Shown here: piece by piece, positions 62,428 to 64,000 of the stretch
Position numbering within the stretch: the stretch's first letter is position 1
Layout of the letters: each line of letters starts with the position of its first letter
Origin: Aeromonas caviae
Lineage (GTDB): Bacteria > Pseudomonadota > Gammaproteobacteria > Enterobacterales > Aeromonadaceae
Direction: 5' to 3'
Assembly (NCBI RefSeq): GCF_000819785.1
Contig: NZ_CDBK01000015.1
Location: 1-64,000, forward strand
DNA length: 64,000 nucleotides
The notes under the pieces: generated by a model
Seen by the model: only the letters and a program-made list of their open reading frames with translations
The model's database searches: none
Told to the model about the DNA's origin: nothing
Translations under genes and position numbers: made by a program

Positions 62428-62873
62428 TGCAAACCTATCAGCGGCTCAAACGCAAGAAGGTCGCCGAGATCAACGTGGTGCCCTATATCGACGTCATGCT
62501 GGTGCTGCTCATCATCTTCATGGCGGTCACGCCCGTGATCACGCAGGGGGTCAAGGTCGACCTGCCCCAGGCGGAGTCCGAGCAGTTGCCGGAAGACTCC
62601 AAGCCGCCCTTCATCGTCAGCGTCAATACCGAGGGTGAGTACGTCATCAAGGCCGGCGAGGCGGATGACGAACCCGTACCGAGCGGCACCCCAGAGGCGA
62701 TGCAGCAGTACATCACCGAGAAGGCCATGGGCTATCTGGCCATCAACCAGAACGCGCCCGTGGTGGTCGCCGGTGACAAGTCCGTACGCTACGAGGAGGT
62801 GATCCTGCTGATGGTGGCCCTCAAGAAAGCCGGTGTGCCTCAGGTTGGTCTGATGACGGATCCGGTGAACTGA
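62427..62873 (+). CDS. tolR: Tol-Pal motor subunit TolR
   Basis: A 148-residue ExbD/MotB-like protein with one N-terminal membrane span. NVVPYIDVMLVLLIIFMAV carries the proton-binding Asp. The periplasmic domain follows (VVAGDKSVRYEEVILLMVAL). Its ATG shares one base with the tolQ stop (TAATG). Confidence 0.97.
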   Translation: MQTYQRLKRKKVAEINVVPYIDVMLVLLIIFMAVTPVITQGVKVDLPQAESEQLPEDSKPPFIVSVNTEGEYVIKAGEADDEPVPSGTPEAMQQYITEKAMGYLAINQNAPVVVAGDKSVRYEEVILLMVALKKAGVPQVGLMTDPVN

Positions 62874-62884
62874 CGGAGATGGAT

Positions 62885-64000
62885 GTGAAGCGTGGTATTT
62901 CCGGTTATCTCGTCGCGTCGCTGCTGCTGCATCTGATCATCGGCATCATCCTGCTGGTCGGTGTCGACTTCAGCAAACCCAAGCGCCCCGAGTCCAAGGG
63001 ACAGATCGTCAATGCGGTCATGATGGACAGCGAAATGCTGGAGCAGCAGATGCAGCAGGTCCAGCAGCAGAAGCAGGCCCAGCCCAAGGCTGCACAGCAG
63101 CAGAAGGACAAGGAAGACGCTGAGCGCGTCAAACGCGAGCTGGCACAGGAGCAGGAGCGTCTGCGTATCGCCGAGACCAAGCGCAAGCAGGCCGAAGAGG
63201 CGACCCGCAAGGCCGAAGCCGACAAGCAGAAGAAAGAGGCTGAACAGAAGCAGGCGGAAGAGAAGGCCCAGAAAGCCGAGGAAGCCCGCAAGCTGGAAGA
63301 GCAGAAGACCAAGAAGGCCGAAGCCGAACGCAAGGCGGCGGAAGAGGCCAAGGCGCTGGCGCTCAAGAAGAAAAAAGAAGAGCTGGAGAAGAAGCAGGCT
63401 GAAGAGAAGGCCAAGGCGGAAGAGGCCAAAGCCAAGAAAGCGGAAGCCGAGAAGAAGGCCAAGGCCGAAGCCGAGAAAAAGGCGAAGGCGGAAGCCGAGA
63501 AGAAAGCCAAGGCCGAGGCCGAGAAGAAGGCGAAGGAAGAGGCTGACAAGAAGGCAAAAGCTGACGCAGAGAAGAAGGCGAAGGCCGAGGCTGACAGAAA
63601 GGCCAAGATTGAGGCGGAGCGCAAGCGCAAGGCGGCCGAAGAGGCCAAGTTGCAAAAAGAGATGGAAGCCATGATGGAGCAGCAGCTGGCCGCCGAGGCC
63701 AATGCGCGCAGTCAGGCAGCTTCGGCAGCCGCCAAGGGCGAGGTCGACAAGTATGCCGCCCTCATCAAGGCCACGGTCGAGCGCTACATGATTTTGGATC
63801 CCACCATGCGGGGCAAAACATGTACTATCGGTGTCAAGTTGGCCAGTAGCGGCTTCGTCATCTCGGTGGACAACGGTCAGGGTGATCCGGCGGTCTGCCG
63901 CTCCGGCAAGGCGGCGGTGCTGAAGGCCAACCAGTTGCCGGTGCCGAAGGATCCGGCGGCATTCGAGATGTTGAAGGAGTTTAACCTCAAGTTAGAACCG
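62885..64000 (+). CDS. tolA: Tol-Pal protein TolA (3' end cut by the window)
   Basis: The membrane-anchored periplasmic arm that reaches Pal and TolB. The span is at about 6-26 (VASLLLHLIIGIILLVGV). A very long Ala-Lys-Glu helix (about 60-265) consists of repeated units such as AEKKAKAEAEKKAKAE, and the C-terminal globular domain holds a conserved Cys pair (GKTCTIG, AVCRSGKAA). GGAG at 62875-62878 fits a GTG at 62885; the ATG at 62879 would be too close. The reading frame is open to the last base, ending NLKLEP, so only the stop codon is probably missing. Confidence 0.92.
   Translation, partial: MKRGISGYLVASLLLHLIIGIILLVGVDFSKPKRPESKGQIVNAVMMDSEMLEQQMQQVQQQKQAQPKAAQQQKDKEDAERVKRELAQEQERLRIAETKRKQAEEATRKAEADKQKKEAEQKQAEEKAQKAEEARKLEEQKTKKAEAERKAAEEAKALALKKKKEELEKKQAEEKAKAEEAKAKKAEAEKKAKAEAEKKAKAEAEKKAKAEAEKKAKEEADKKAKADAEKKAKAEADRKAKIEAERKRKAAEEAKLQKEMEAMMEQQLAAEANARSQAASAAAKGEVDKYAALIKATVERYMILDPTMRGKTCTIGVKLASSGFVISVDNGQGDPAVCRSGKAAVLKANQLPVPKDPAAFEMLKEFNLKLEP

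Noticed and set aside
63370-63640. Tandem repeats that at first sight could be a repeat array
   Set aside because: They encode the Ala-Lys-Glu helix of TolA and stay in frame; there are no spacers and no CRISPR-like repeats.

Overview
The window is a compact, high-GC, gammaproteobacterial chromosomal segment that looks like Aeromonas. The ruvAB - cydABX-ybgE - ybgC-tolQRA order, the YjjI/YjjW pair, the GbpA chitin-binding monooxygenase, a lipoprotein pullulanase, three chemotaxis receptors and an E. coli-like cellulose operon fit a facultatively anaerobic aquatic Gammaproteobacterium. The genus is inferred from gene content only. No phage, insertion sequence, integron or CRISPR array was seen, so this is core chromosome with a few lifestyle modules.

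Layout: (1) 1-2.3 kb: tRNA-Asp, sulfate-binding protein Sbp and a small serine hydrolase. (2) 2.4-6.3 kb: sulfate permease cysT-cysW-cysA with a CysB-type regulator behind it. (3) 6.4-12 kb: gbpA, a Cache-domain chemoreceptor and an M3 zinc peptidase. (4) 12.4-19.3 kb: L,D-transpeptidase, AzlC/AzlD amino-acid exporter, glycyl radical enzyme YjjI with activase YjjW, a DUF1820 protein, a LysR regulator and TyrB. (5) 19.6-31.5 kb: cellulose operon bcsG-bcsR-bcsQ-bcsA-bcsB-bcsZ-bcsC, mostly joined by ATGA overlaps, predicted to make and export phosphoethanolamine-modified cellulose under c-di-GMP control. (6) 31.5-42.3 kb: divergent metal sensor/exporter pair (RcnR-like / DmeF-like) with a clear shared operator, a large pullulanase, a ZntA-type P-type ATPase with a MerR-type promoter, thiol peroxidase Tpx and a DEAD-box helicase. 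(7) 42.4-55.1 kb: two more chemoreceptors, an OppA-like binding protein, a secreted ParB-fold protein, a crotonase-family enzyme, a PCu(A)C copper chaperone, a small outer-membrane barrel, an SDR, a DEDDh exonuclease and proS. (8) 55.3-64 kb: ruvAB behind a LexA box, a 939-bp non-coding stretch holding two perfect FNR boxes and a probable small minus-strand transcript, then cydABX-ybgE and ybgC-tolQRA. tolA runs to the last base of the window without its stop codon.

Themes: sulfur uptake is laid out with its regulator. Carbon acquisition is represented by chitin (GbpA), alpha-glucan (pullulanase) and peptides (OppA-like, M3 peptidase). Metal homeostasis appears three times (DmeRF, ZntA, PCu(A)C). 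Envelope functions (cellulose, L,D-transpeptidase, Tol) and microaerobic respiration (cytochrome bd) complete it. The least explained items are the small minus-strand unit at about 57.04-57.42 kb, the secreted ParB-fold protein, the YjjI/YjjW enzyme system of unknown substrate, and a chemoreceptor with an internally duplicated sensor motif.
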